A DNA stretch of 32,739 nucleotides from GCA-2746235 sp049609225 (lineage in GTDB: Bacteria > Planctomycetota > UBA1135): assembly GCA_049609225.1 (NCBI GenBank), contig JBMYYH010000026.1, positions 1 to 32,739 of the forward strand, given 5' to 3'. A program made the translations under genes and the position numbers. The notes beneath the pieces were generated by a model. That model did not search any database and had not been told where the DNA came from. It saw nothing but the letters and a program-made list of their open reading frames with translations. This document shows positions 1 through 7,915 of this stretch, in pieces. Within the stretch, counting starts at the first letter, position 1; every line of letters begins with the position of its first letter.

Positions 1-2
1 CG

Positions 3-1328
3 CGACGTGTGGTTGTGCGGATGAGTGGGCTAGGCCTACTGCAGGAACGCGCGCGCTTCATAGCTGGCGCCGCAAACACTCCGGCAGCGGAGCGAGGTGC
101 CTTTGCCCTCGATTGGGAATGCCTTCCAGGCAGCAAAGTGGGGGTGCAGATGCTCCAGTTCCCTGGCCCCGCATCAGCCACGGGGGAAGATGTCTTGGAG
201 TTCCACCTGCCCGGTTCGCAACCTCTGGTGGATGCCTTCGTGGCGCAGATGATCGAACGCGGTGCCCGTCTGGCGGAACCGGGGGAGTTCACCCGTCGCG
301 CCTTCTTGCGTGGACAGTTGGACCTGACCCAAGCCGAAGCTGTCTTGGATTTGGTTTCTTCCCGTTCCAGCCAAGCCGCACGTGCCGCCGCCACCTTACT
401 CCACGGTGCTCTTGGCCAATCCCTCACCCACACCCGCGATGTCCTCCTACGCGCCTTGGTCGAAATGGAGGCCGGTTTGGATTTCGAGGAAGGGGATAGT
501 CAGGACCTGCAACCTGGCGAAGTGGGGCATCTCCTTGCCGAAGCGGAAGCAGCCTTGCGCGATGGTTTGGCTTCCGAAGAGGCGCGCCAGTTACGCCAAG
601 AAGGATCCTTCCGCATTGGCTTGATCGGTCCGCCCAACGCCGGCAAGACTTCCCTGTTCGCCTTCCTGACCCAAACACCGGCCCTCGTGTCGGACCAAGC
701 CGGCACCACCCGCGACCGACGCGAAGCCATCTGGGAAACGGGCACCAGCGGTCTGCCCCTGACCCTAGTGGACTTCCCCGGTCTCGGTGGGGATGCCGTC
801 GACCTGCACGATGATGCCGCGCGCACCCTCGCAGCATCGGAAGACGCCCGCCTCGATCTGGTGTGGCTTTGCCTCGCGCCCAATCAGCCGCCCGACGCCC
901 TGCCCGACCGTCTTCCGGAGGTTCCCTTCCTCATCGTCTGGACCCAAGCCGACCGCCTGCCTGGCGCCGCCGCTCCAGACCTCCGCCTGGCCCTGCGCAG
1001 CTTTGGCACGCCGCTGCAGGAGGTCCAAATCGGGCAACAAGGCGCCATGGGCCAGTCCCAGCTCCGAAACGCCACCGCCGACGCCCTGCAGCAAGCGGAG
1101 GAAGCCCAATCCCAATCCCGCCAGCACTCCCGACGTCATCAGGAGGCCCTTCAGGGGGCTCTCACGTGCCTGCAACGCGGGCAACAATGGGATGCTCAGG
1201 GCGGTCATCAGGACCTGGTGGCGGAGGATATTCGGGCGGCTTTGGCGGTGTTGTCGGAGTTGGTTGGGGAAGCCACACCGGAGGAGGTGCTCGACTGCCT
1301 CTTCGCCTCATTCTGCGTGGGCAAATAG
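3..1328 (+). CDS. mnmE: tRNA modification GTPase MnmE (5' end outside window)
   Basis: MnmE works with MnmG to place (carboxymethyl)aminomethyl groups on U34 of certain tRNAs. Numbering from the GTG at 9, the tetrahydrofolate-binding N-domain carries the hallmark GEFTRRAFLRGQLDLTQAEAV (about 92-112). The G domain shows G1 GPPNAGKTS (207-215) and the K-loop/G2 AGTTRD (231-236). The protein ends in FCVGK, matching the family's FC(I/V)GK tail with its conserved Cys. The frame stays open to the left edge, and the residues before VVVRMSG fit the missing start of the N-domain, so only about 10-20 residues should be absent; the GTG at 9 is probably not the true start. G3 reads DFPG instead of DTAG and G4 reads TQAD instead of NKxD, so the GTPase is divergent. 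mnmG is not in the window. Confidence 0.93.
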   Translation, partial: RRVVVRMSGLGLLQERARFIAGAANTPAAERGAFALDWECLPGSKVGVQMLQFPGPASATGEDVLEFHLPGSQPLVDAFVAQMIERGARLAEPGEFTRRAFLRGQLDLTQAEAVLDLVSSRSSQAARAAATLLHGALGQSLTHTRDVLLRALVEMEAGLDFEEGDSQDLQPGEVGHLLAEAEAALRDGLASEEARQLRQEGSFRIGLIGPPNAGKTSLFAFLTQTPALVSDQAGTTRDRREAIWETGTSGLPLTLVDFPGLGGDAVDLHDDAARTLAASEDARLDLVWLCLAPNQPPDALPDRLPEVPFLIVWTQADRLPGAAAPDLRLALRSFGTPLQEVQIGQQGAMGQSQLRNATADALQQAEEAQSQSRQHSRRHQEALQGALTCLQRGQQWDAQGGHQDLVAEDIRAALAVLSELVGEATPEEVLDCLFASFCVGK

Positions 1329-1341
1329 GATTTCGTATTAT

Positions 1342-1370
1342 GGGGCCAGGAAGCCCCACCTTGGTCCTGG
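1342..1370 (+). other. Hairpin / possible H-type pseudoknot after mnmE
   Basis: GGGGC (1342-1346) pairs with GCCCC (1353-1357) around the loop CAGGAA. Within that loop CAGGA (1347-1351) is complementary to TCCTG (1365-1369), so the segment can form either two alternative hairpins or a small pseudoknot. No U-tract follows, so it is not a classical Rho-independent terminator. Its function is unknown. Confidence 0.35.
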
Positions 1371-1374
1371 ATTG

Positions 1375-1390
1375 CCACAAAGTGTTGTGG
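1375..1390 (+). promoter_or_regulatory. Candidate NrdR box upstream of nrdR
   Basis: This is a 16-bp sequence with perfect 6-bp arms, CCACAA and TTGTGG, around AGTG. Known NrdR boxes are 16-bp palindromes close to acaCwAtATaTwGtgt, and the outer CACAA/TTGTG core agrees in both arms. It lies 43 bp before the nrdR ATG, so autoregulation of nrdR and the coupled downstream gene is plausible. NrdR boxes usually come in pairs about one and a half helical turns apart. At that distance I see only an unrelated inverted repeat (ACCCGT 1407-1412 / ACGGGT 1421-1426). Confidence 0.45.
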
Positions 1391-1433
1391 TAAAAAGGTC
1401 TGAGCCACCCGTGCTCCACTACGGGTTGTTGTC

Positions 1434-1904
1434 ATGCGTTGCCCCTATTGCCAGGCCGACCACGATCGCGTCATCGATTCGCGATCTGCCGCTGATGGTT
1501 TTTCCATCCGCCGGCGCCGTGAATGCATGGAATGCAGTCGGCGCTTCACCACCTATGAGCGCATGGAGGAAACCCCTCTGCGTGTGGTCAAGAAGGATGG
1601 CTCGCGTGTGCCTTTTGATCGTGGACAGATCCTTAAGGGCATCTTGAAGGCGTGCGAGAAACGCCCGGTGTCGATGGAGGATCTCGAGAAGATCACCGCT
1701 GCGATTGAACGCAAGCTCACCGAGATGTTCGACCGTGAAGTCGGTTCGAAGTACATCGGCCAGTTGGTGATGGAAGAACTCAAGAAGCTGGATCAAGTCG
1801 CCTATGTGCGTTTCGCTTCGGTCTATCGCGAGTTCAAGGATGTCGAACAGTTCGTGACTGAACTCCGCCCTTTCCTCGAGAACAACGGTGGCCGGCGGAG
1901 CTGA
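1434..1904 (+). CDS. nrdR: Transcriptional repressor NrdR
   Basis: NrdR represses ribonucleotide reductase genes in response to the ATP/dATP balance. The 156-aa product has the family's usual length and order: an N-terminal zinc ribbon with four cysteines (C3, C6, C31, C34) and the basic RRRRE stretch, then an ATP-cone from about residue 49 (VVKKDGSRVPFDRGQI) to about 135 (YVRFASVYREF). The ATG at 1434 puts the first zinc Cys pair at residues 3 and 6, as is usual. The 3' end overlaps the next gene by 17 nt, implying translational coupling. The gap after mnmE holds hairpins and a NrdR-box-like palindrome. Confidence 0.97.
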   Translation: MRCPYCQADHDRVIDSRSAADGFSIRRRRECMECSRRFTTYERMEETPLRVVKKDGSRVPFDRGQILKGILKACEKRPVSMEDLEKITAAIERKLTEMFDREVGSKYIGQLVMEELKKLDQVAYVRFASVYREFKDVEQFVTELRPFLENNGGRRS

Positions 1905-3579
1905 TCTACGCCGTGTCCTGAAACGCGACGGTTCGGAGCAGAGCTTCGACCGTCTGCGTCTGACCGAATCCATCGCCGCAGCGCTGACTGCCGGCGGTGA
2001 CAATGCGATGTTGGCGCAGCAGTTCACCGAAACGGTGTGGGTGCGTGCTGCCAATCTGCATGGACGCATTGAGACCGCTCGCCTTGCCGAAGAGGTGGTG
2101 GAGGTCCTGCGCATCTATCAATGCAAAGCGGCAGCCGAAGCCTATGCCTGGTATCGCATGGAAGAATGCGAAACGGTCGCTGGGCTACGCGTGTTCACGC
2201 CTTCGGGCAAGGAAGCCGTTTCCGATAGTTGGGATCGTGCGCGTTTGGCATTGAGCCTGATGCGCGATCTTTATCTGGAACGTCAAGTCGCCCGCGATGT
2301 CGCGCGCCGGGTCGAACGTCGTTTGTTGGCGATTGGCTCCAAACACCTCACAGGGCGTCTTGTAAGCGCTTTAGCGGAAAACGAATGTCGCACGATGGGG
2401 CTTGGCGGCGGACCGATGCATGGGGAAAACCTTGGCATCGAACGACGTCAACTGCGCGCTTGGTTGGGTGGTGAATGTCTGCCATCTGGATTGGGCGCAC
2501 CGGGATTACCCACCCTCGGTCCGAAAGATCAGGATGCGCGTCCCTTGCTTGGCAGTGAACTGCTTGCGCGTTTCGTGTTGGAGGAAGTGCTGCGTGCACC
2601 CGAACGCGAAGCTTGGCGTGCCGGCGCTTTTGACTTGCTGGCCTTGGGTGATTGGATGCGCCCTTTGCGTTTGTGGTTACACCCCAACGCAGAAGAGTCG
2701 GAACACGACTTCTGGAAACGCGTTGCCGCTGCCCGCATGCAGGCGCATGAAGTGCAGGTGTTCTGGCCGGCCTCCCGTCCGTTCTCGAATCTTTCGCAGA
2801 TGGCACCGCAGTGGCTGAATGGCCCAGGCATGCATCTGCGTTATGCCACCTCGAGTTTGGAGCTTGCAGAAGCTTGGGCGCAGGAAGATGTGTGGCATCG
2901 CATGCCGGCTTCGGCATTGCTCAGTGCGCATGACCAAGATGCACGCCGCCTCATCGCCAGGGGCAATACTTCCTTGCAGTGGCAGCCACCCGCGCGTCTG
3001 CCGGCCGAAACCGATCGCCAAGAACGGCGTTTGGATCAAGCTGCGGCCATCAACCTGATTCCCGCCGCCGTCAGCGCCGGCGCCTTGCAGGTCGATGAGT
3101 TCCTGCAACTCGTGCAGGAGAACCTGGACCACGCCTGTGCTGCTTTGAAGGCGGTCTGTGAGCGGGCGAAGACGCGTTCGCGCCCACGCATCCATCTCAC
3201 GCCTTGTGGACTCCCCAAGGCACTCGATCTGCTGTTCCCCGATGCTGCTCTGCGCAGCGTCCGCACCCGACGCCTTCTCCTGGCCCTGCGCGACCGTTTC
3301 GAACGTGCCGCCCGCCATGCGGATTTGCGTCTGGAGTTCCATTTTCCGCCTCACAGCTACGCCGCCGGATCTCGACTGGCGGAGCGCTGTGGCCTTTTCA
3401 GCGCCAAAGACTTCGGCTGTGGCTGGCTGCCTGGACCTCCTTCTGAAACAATCGTATCCATGGCTTTGGATACGGCCCCCTGGCTGGAACTCCCGGCCGA
3501 CGCCCTGCTCGACAGCCCCCTCGCCGCGCGCCTGTCGAAGACCCCCGAGCCTCGCTCGTCCGCCGCGCGCGATTCCTGA
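1888..3579 (+). CDS. Tandem ATP-cone protein resembling NrdD but lacking radical centres (putative pseudo-reductase)
   Basis: The 563-aa product starts at a GTG that overlaps the end of nrdR. Residues 8-95 form an ATP-cone (RRVLKRDGSEQSFDRLRL to AYAWYRMEE). Residues 100-170 look like a second, weaker one (LRVFTPSGKEAVSDSWDRAR). The remainder follows class III ribonucleotide reductase landmarks in order: SRPFSNLSQMAP (296-307) like NrdD PFTNxTxDxxxP, AAINLIPAA (386-394) like VVTINLPRxA followed by a long helix, TPCGLPKALDLLF (438-450), and LEFHFPPHSYAAGSRLAE (482-499) where reductases carry the EATPAESAAYRLA-like motif. The Cys-rich thiyl-radical segment before the INLP strand is missing, and there is no C-terminal glycyl-radical RVCGY motif. 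It is therefore probably not a working reductase; a nucleotide-sensing or regulatory role with NrdR is inferred. The resemblance was judged by eye. Confidence 0.7.
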   Translation: MAGGADLRRVLKRDGSEQSFDRLRLTESIAAALTAGGDNAMLAQQFTETVWVRAANLHGRIETARLAEEVVEVLRIYQCKAAAEAYAWYRMEECETVAGLRVFTPSGKEAVSDSWDRARLALSLMRDLYLERQVARDVARRVERRLLAIGSKHLTGRLVSALAENECRTMGLGGGPMHGENLGIERRQLRAWLGGECLPSGLGAPGLPTLGPKDQDARPLLGSELLARFVLEEVLRAPEREAWRAGAFDLLALGDWMRPLRLWLHPNAEESEHDFWKRVAAARMQAHEVQVFWPASRPFSNLSQMAPQWLNGPGMHLRYATSSLELAEAWAQEDVWHRMPASALLSAHDQDARRLIARGNTSLQWQPPARLPAETDRQERRLDQAAAINLIPAAVSAGALQVDEFLQLVQENLDHACAALKAVCERAKTRSRPRIHLTPCGLPKALDLLFPDAALRSVRTRRLLLALRDRFERAARHADLRLEFHFPPHSYAAGSRLAERCGLFSAKDFGCGWLPGPPSETIVSMALDTAPWLELPADALLDSPLAARLSKTPEPRSSAARDS

Positions 3580-3584
3580 ACTGC

Positions 3585-6500
3585 ATGTACCTGAAACGCA
3601 TCGAACTTGAGGGCTTCAAGTCCTTCGCCGACCGCACCGTCATTCCTGTCGAGCGCGGCCTGACCGGCATTGTCGGTCCCAATGGTTGTGGCAAGTCCAA
3701 CGTCGTCGACGCCCTGTTGTGGGTGATGGGCGAACGCTCCGCCAAGGCTCTGCGCGCCGATGCGATGGATGATGTCATCTTCAAAGGTGCGGAAGGCCGT
3801 TCGTCGGCACCGTACGCGATGGTCGAAGTCATCCTCGGCGACCCCGATGGCAAGATCGTGGAACCGGGTGGAGAACTTGCGGTGGGGCGCCGCCTGTTCG
3901 CAACGGGTGAAGCGGAGTATCTACTGCACGGACGCAAAGTGCGTCGCAAGGATGTGCGGGAAGTCCTGCTCGACACCGGTTTGGGTGTGCAGGGCTACAT
4001 GGTGTTGGCGCAGGGCAAGATCGATGCCGTGCTGGCAGCCAACCCGGATGAACGTCGCAGTGTGTTTGAGGAAGCTGCGGGCATCTCGCGTTATAAGGCG
4101 CGGAAGCATGAGACCAAGCTGAAGCTGAAGCGCGTCGATCAAGATCTCGCGCGGGTCGAAGACGTGCTGGAAGAAGTGTCGCGTTCGGTGCGTTCCTTGC
4201 GCCTGCAGGCAGGCAAGGCCAAGCGCTTTGTCGAGATGCGCGATCGTCATCGGGAACTGCGCGTGCGATTCGCCTTGAGTGACAGCCGCACCTGGTCGCG
4301 TCAGGATCAGGAACTGCGCGCCGCGGAGGCCGATCTGGAAGCCCAAGTCGAAGCCCTACGCACGGAACGTGATGCGGCGAAGACCAAGTTGGCGGAGCTC
4401 GAGGCTGAGGAAGCGACCTTGCGGGGTCGTCATGATGGTCTGCGTGCGGAAGCAGGCGAGATCAAGGAGAAGGCGGCAGGTCTGGAAGAGCGCGTGCATG
4501 GTTTGGAAACCCGCGCGAGTGAAGGCGAGACGCGCATCGAACGCGATCGTCAACGCTTGACTTCTCTTGCTGGCGAGAAGGAGCAGGATGTCGAAGCTGC
4601 GGCTGGATTGACGGCCGAACAAGCGCGTTTGGAAGCCGGATTGGAACAAACCAAGTCGGTGTTGGAAGAAGCGCAGCAAGCCTTTGAATTGGCAAAGGAA
4701 GCGCGTCGCTTGCAGCGCGAACGGATCGAGGAGTTGCGTCGCAAGGTCTTGGAGGCCCTGCAGGAACGCACGCGTTGGAATAACCAGGTTGCGCATGCGG
4801 CCAAGCGTCGGTCGGAAGCGGAAGGTGGTTTGGCTGCCTTGACTCGCCGTCGGGGTGAGATCACCACCGAGGTTGAGGGCTCGCAGAAGGAGTTCGAGGA
4901 ACTGCAGGCAAGCTTGCGGATTCTGGAAGCCACTGCGGAGGAATGCACCGACAAGGCCAAGGTCGATCTGGAGGATGTGGAACGCCTACGCGATGAGCGT
5001 AAGGGATTCTCGGCGACGGCGCATGAAGCGCGTCAACGGCGGGCCAAGGCGCAAGCGCGTTTGGAGGCCTTCCAGGTGATCGATGAAGAGATGCCGGGTG
5101 TGCCCGAGCATCTGCGTAAGTTCCTCGAGGCGGGGCACCAGGGTGTGGGTGGTTGGATGTTGGAGAATGTCCACATCGCGGCACCATGGGATCGTCTGCT
5201 CGAGAACTTATTAGGACGCCTGCAGCATGCCCTATGGCTGGAAGATCGCGGTGCCATCACGGATCTACCGGAAGGCATGTTCGACTTCTTCTTCCCGGTA
5301 GATGCAGAGCAGGATTCCCTGCAGACCTTGGAAGGGGCGCGTCCATTGCGCAGCCTGCTGCAAGGCAATGAGGGTGCCTGCGATGCACTTTGTGCACGCC
5401 TGGGCCCGGTGTACTGTTTGGAAGAGGGCCTGGATCCCGTCGCGATGGCCGCGGCACATCCACAGGCCTTATTCCTGACCGCGGATGGTGGCATTCACGG
5501 GCGCGGTTATCTGCGCTGTGGAGTGCTCGCCGATGATTCCGCCGGACGCCTCGCGCGTCGCAATGAACGCGATGCGGCGGCGACCACTTTGGAGCAGGCC
5601 GAGATCGAGTTCGATAAGGCGCATGCGCTAGAAGAACAAGCTAGTCAGCAACTGGTCACTGCCGAAGCGCAGGCGCAGGAATCGGAGAAGGCGCGTCGGG
5701 ATGCCGTCGCAGCACGGGAGGAATCGCGTGCTCGCTTTGAAGGCGTCGAACGTCGGGCCAAGCGTCTGCAGGAAGAACTGCAGGCGATGGAGCAAGAGGC
5801 GGAGCAGTTGGCGGGGGTCGTCGAGACCACCAAGGCTGCGGAAGCGGATGCGGCCAAGCGTCGTGATGCGGTGGAAGAGCAGCGTCTGCACGACAACGCC
5901 GAGCTGGAGCAGTTGCAGAAGGAAGCCGAGGATAAGGACAAGACCTTCGATGCGGCTTCCCATGCCCAGCAGGAGGCACGCGTCGCGCATAACGGGCTGG
6001 AGCAGGAGTTCAAGCACTGGCGTCAGCGTCACGCCGAACTGTTGGCGCGCAGCGAAAAGCAGCAACGCGAGCATGGCAGTCTGGAGACCGAGATCGGTGA
6101 TCTCGAGAAGCGCTGTGTGGAGTTGCGCACGGAAGCGGATAAGGCGCGCGTCGAGCGTAGCGGTCTGCTGGAACGTCGCGCCGAACTGAGCGAGCGTGTG
6201 GATGAGGCTTGGACCCAGCTGCAGCGTTCGAGTGAGGCTCTGCATGGAGCCCGTGCACGCAACTCGGAAGAGGGCGGGCAGATGGAGCGGCTGTTGGAGA
6301 AGCGTCAGGCAATCGCCTTGGATGTGCAGAAGGTGCAGATGCAGCTCGATGAGCTGATCCGCGGCATGGTCGAGGAGTTCGGCCAGCCACTGGAGGAACT
6401 CGCGCGCTCTTTGGATATCGATCTGGATCAGCCGCTGGCCGAAGATGCCGACGAGAACCAGCTGCGCGAGGAACTCGGGCAGATCAAGAAGCGCATCGAG

Positions 6501-7238
6501 AGCATCGGTTCGGTCAACTTGGATGCGGTGCAGGAGTTGGAGGAGCGTCAAGAGCGCGAGACCTTCCTCATCCGCGAGCGTGATGACCTCACCGACGCCA
6601 AGAACAACCTCGAAGCCACTTTGGAGGAACTCGACATCAAGTGCCGCGAGCGCTTCGTCGAGACCTTCGAAATGGTGCAGGGGCAGTTCGAGCACATCTT
6701 CCGGCGTCTCTTCCGTGGCGGTAAGGCTTCGATCCAACTTGAGGATGGAGCCGATCCCTTGGATGCAGGTATCGAAATCACGGTGCGTCCTCCTGGAAAG
6801 GAGCTGCGTTCGATCAACCTACTCTCGGGTGGTGAACGTACGCTCACGGCATTGGCATTGCTCCTGGCGGTGTTCCAGTCGCGTCCTTCGCCCTTCTGTC
6901 TGTTGGACGAGGTCGACGCCGCACTGGATGATTCCAACGTCGAACGCTTCGTTGATGTCATCAACGACTTCACCGGTACCACTCAGTTCTTGGTGGTCAC
7001 GCACAACCGCATCACCATGTCGCGTTGTGAACGTCTGTTTGGCGTGACGATGCGTAAGCGCGGTGTTTCCATGGTCGTCAGCGTGGAACTAGATCAGGTC
7101 GCAGGCGAAGGCGAGATGGACTTGTCGCAGTCCGAAGCCGTCGACCCCGCACGCGCACGGATGGCCCAAGGTGCCAGCGCCGATCGCGAAGTCGCGGTGG
7201 TGCAACCGGAGCCTGAAAAGGAGATGGAAGCCGGTTAA
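3585..7238 (+). CDS. smc: Chromosome segregation protein SMC
   Basis: SMC is the ATPase of the bacterial condensin that organises and segregates the chromosome. The 1217-aa protein has the full SMC layout. The N-terminal ABC head has Walker A GPNGCGKS at 31-38. A first Glu/Arg-rich coiled coil runs from about 160 to 490, and a globular hinge occupies about 495-655. The returning coil leads to a C-terminal head with signature LSGGERTLTALALLLA (about 1080) and Walker B FCLLDEVDAALDD (about 1104). The acidic, proline-containing tail after about residue 1165 is variable in the family. The gene starts 5 nt after the upstream ATP-cone gene with no evident Shine-Dalgarno sequence, so it is probably in the same transcript. 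scpA and scpB are not in the window. Confidence 0.97.
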   Translation: MYLKRIELEGFKSFADRTVIPVERGLTGIVGPNGCGKSNVVDALLWVMGERSAKALRADAMDDVIFKGAEGRSSAPYAMVEVILGDPDGKIVEPGGELAVGRRLFATGEAEYLLHGRKVRRKDVREVLLDTGLGVQGYMVLAQGKIDAVLAANPDERRSVFEEAAGISRYKARKHETKLKLKRVDQDLARVEDVLEEVSRSVRSLRLQAGKAKRFVEMRDRHRELRVRFALSDSRTWSRQDQELRAAEADLEAQVEALRTERDAAKTKLAELEAEEATLRGRHDGLRAEAGEIKEKAAGLEERVHGLETRASEGETRIERDRQRLTSLAGEKEQDVEAAAGLTAEQARLEAGLEQTKSVLEEAQQAFELAKEARRLQRERIEELRRKVLEALQERTRWNNQVAHAAKRRSEAEGGLAALTRRRGEITTEVEGSQKEFEELQASLRILEATAEECTDKAKVDLEDVERLRDERKGFSATAHEARQRRAKAQARLEAFQVIDEEMPGVPEHLRKFLEAGHQGVGGWMLENVHIAAPWDRLLENLLGRLQHALWLEDRGAITDLPEGMFDFFFPVDAEQDSLQTLEGARPLRSLLQGNEGACDALCARLGPVYCLEEGLDPVAMAAAHPQALFLTADGGIHGRGYLRCGVLADDSAGRLARRNERDAAATTLEQAEIEFDKAHALEEQASQQLVTAEAQAQESEKARRDAVAAREESRARFEGVERRAKRLQEELQAMEQEAEQLAGVVETTKAAEADAAKRRDAVEEQRLHDNAELEQLQKEAEDKDKTFDAASHAQQEARVAHNGLEQEFKHWRQRHAELLARSEKQQREHGSLETEIGDLEKRCVELRTEADKARVERSGLLERRAELSERVDEAWTQLQRSSEALHGARARNSEEGGQMERLLEKRQAIALDVQKVQMQLDELIRGMVEEFGQPLEELARSLDIDLDQPLAEDADENQLREELGQIKKRIESIGSVNLDAVQELEERQERETFLIRERDDLTDAKNNLEATLEELDIKCRERFVETFEMVQGQFEHIFRRLFRGGKASIQLEDGADPLDAGIEITVRPPGKELRSINLLSGGERTLTALALLLAVFQSRPSPFCLLDEVDAALDDSNVERFVDVINDFTGTTQFLVVTHNRITMSRCERLFGVTMRKRGVSMVVSVELDQVAGEGEMDLSQSEAVDPARARMAQGASADREVAVVQPEPEKEMEAG

Positions 7239-7259
7239 GTCCGACTTCAGGTGCATGGT

Positions 7260-7886
7260 ATGAAGCGCTGCCTCCTGGCACTCCCGCTTCTGGCTGCTTG
7301 CGGTTCTGGCGAACCAACCGCAAGCATCCCGCACCTCCATCAATCTTCGCCGATGTCCCTGCCTGCAGCCTTGCAGCGGGGCAGCGTGGTCAATCAGGCA
7401 TGGCTGGATATGGATGCCTTTCTTAAGGCCCTTCCGGAAGAGGCTGCGCAGGCTCGTTTCTCCTTCACGCCGGAACTCCGCGTGGTGGAGTTGAGCGACA
7501 TCCTGCATCCCTATTGGGAGACCGGGAGAGAGCTAGCGCAGATCGGGGTGCCCGATGCGCAAGGCGATACCCATTGGTTCACTTTGCATGCACCCTTTCA
7601 TGGAGAGGCGCGGCCCATCCTCGAAGTTTCCTTTGGCGAGGGATTTGGCGGCACGGATGTCGTCCGCTCCGAGATGGACCGGCAACCTTATTACAGGGGA
7701 GAGGCCTGGGTAGAGCCGATTCCGCCCATGAACCAGGGCAAGGTATGGGCCGTCGTCCGGGAAAAACCGGAAGGGGATCCCGTCGGCCTGATGGTGGAGT
7801 GTTCGATACCGATGGAGCGCCTGGTGGAAGTCATGAGCCTGCTCGAGGCCATGAAAGCCGAGAGCTTCACCCTCGACTTCATTTGA
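7260..7886 (+). CDS. Small lipoprotein of unknown function
   Basis: I do not recognise this protein. I chose the ATG at 7260, not the in-frame GTG at 7251, because it gives a clean lipoprotein signal: MKRC, a hydrophobic stretch, then lipobox LLAAC with the lipidated Cys at residue 14. The mature part (about 195 aa) has no further Cys and no known motif that I can see. It is mixed alpha/beta with several acidic segments and a central Trp/Gly-rich stretch. It follows smc by 21 nt and may be its last co-transcribed partner, but that placement alone gives no functional link. Confidence 0.8.
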   Translation: MKRCLLALPLLAACGSGEPTASIPHLHQSSPMSLPAALQRGSVVNQAWLDMDAFLKALPEEAAQARFSFTPELRVVELSDILHPYWETGRELAQIGVPDAQGDTHWFTLHAPFHGEARPILEVSFGEGFGGTDVVRSEMDRQPYYRGEAWVEPIPPMNQGKVWAVVREKPEGDPVGLMVECSIPMERLVEVMSLLEAMKAESFTLDFI

Positions 7887-7888
7887 CG

Positions 7889-7900
7889 GGATCTAGATCC
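7889..7900. repeat. 12-bp perfect palindrome between convergent genes
   Basis: GGATCTAGATCC lies in the 29-bp gap between the convergent lipoprotein and HEAT/vWA genes. It could form only a minimal hairpin and is not followed by a T-run on either strand. A role in ending transcription from both sides is possible but weakly supported. Confidence 0.3.
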
Positions 7901-7915
7901 TGTGGACGACGAAGG

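Noticed and set aside
5628..6737. Minus-strand 369-aa Leu-rich open frame inside smc
   Set aside because: It is the complement of the SMC coiled coil, where Glu, Gln and Lys codons read as Leu and Phe codons on the other strand.
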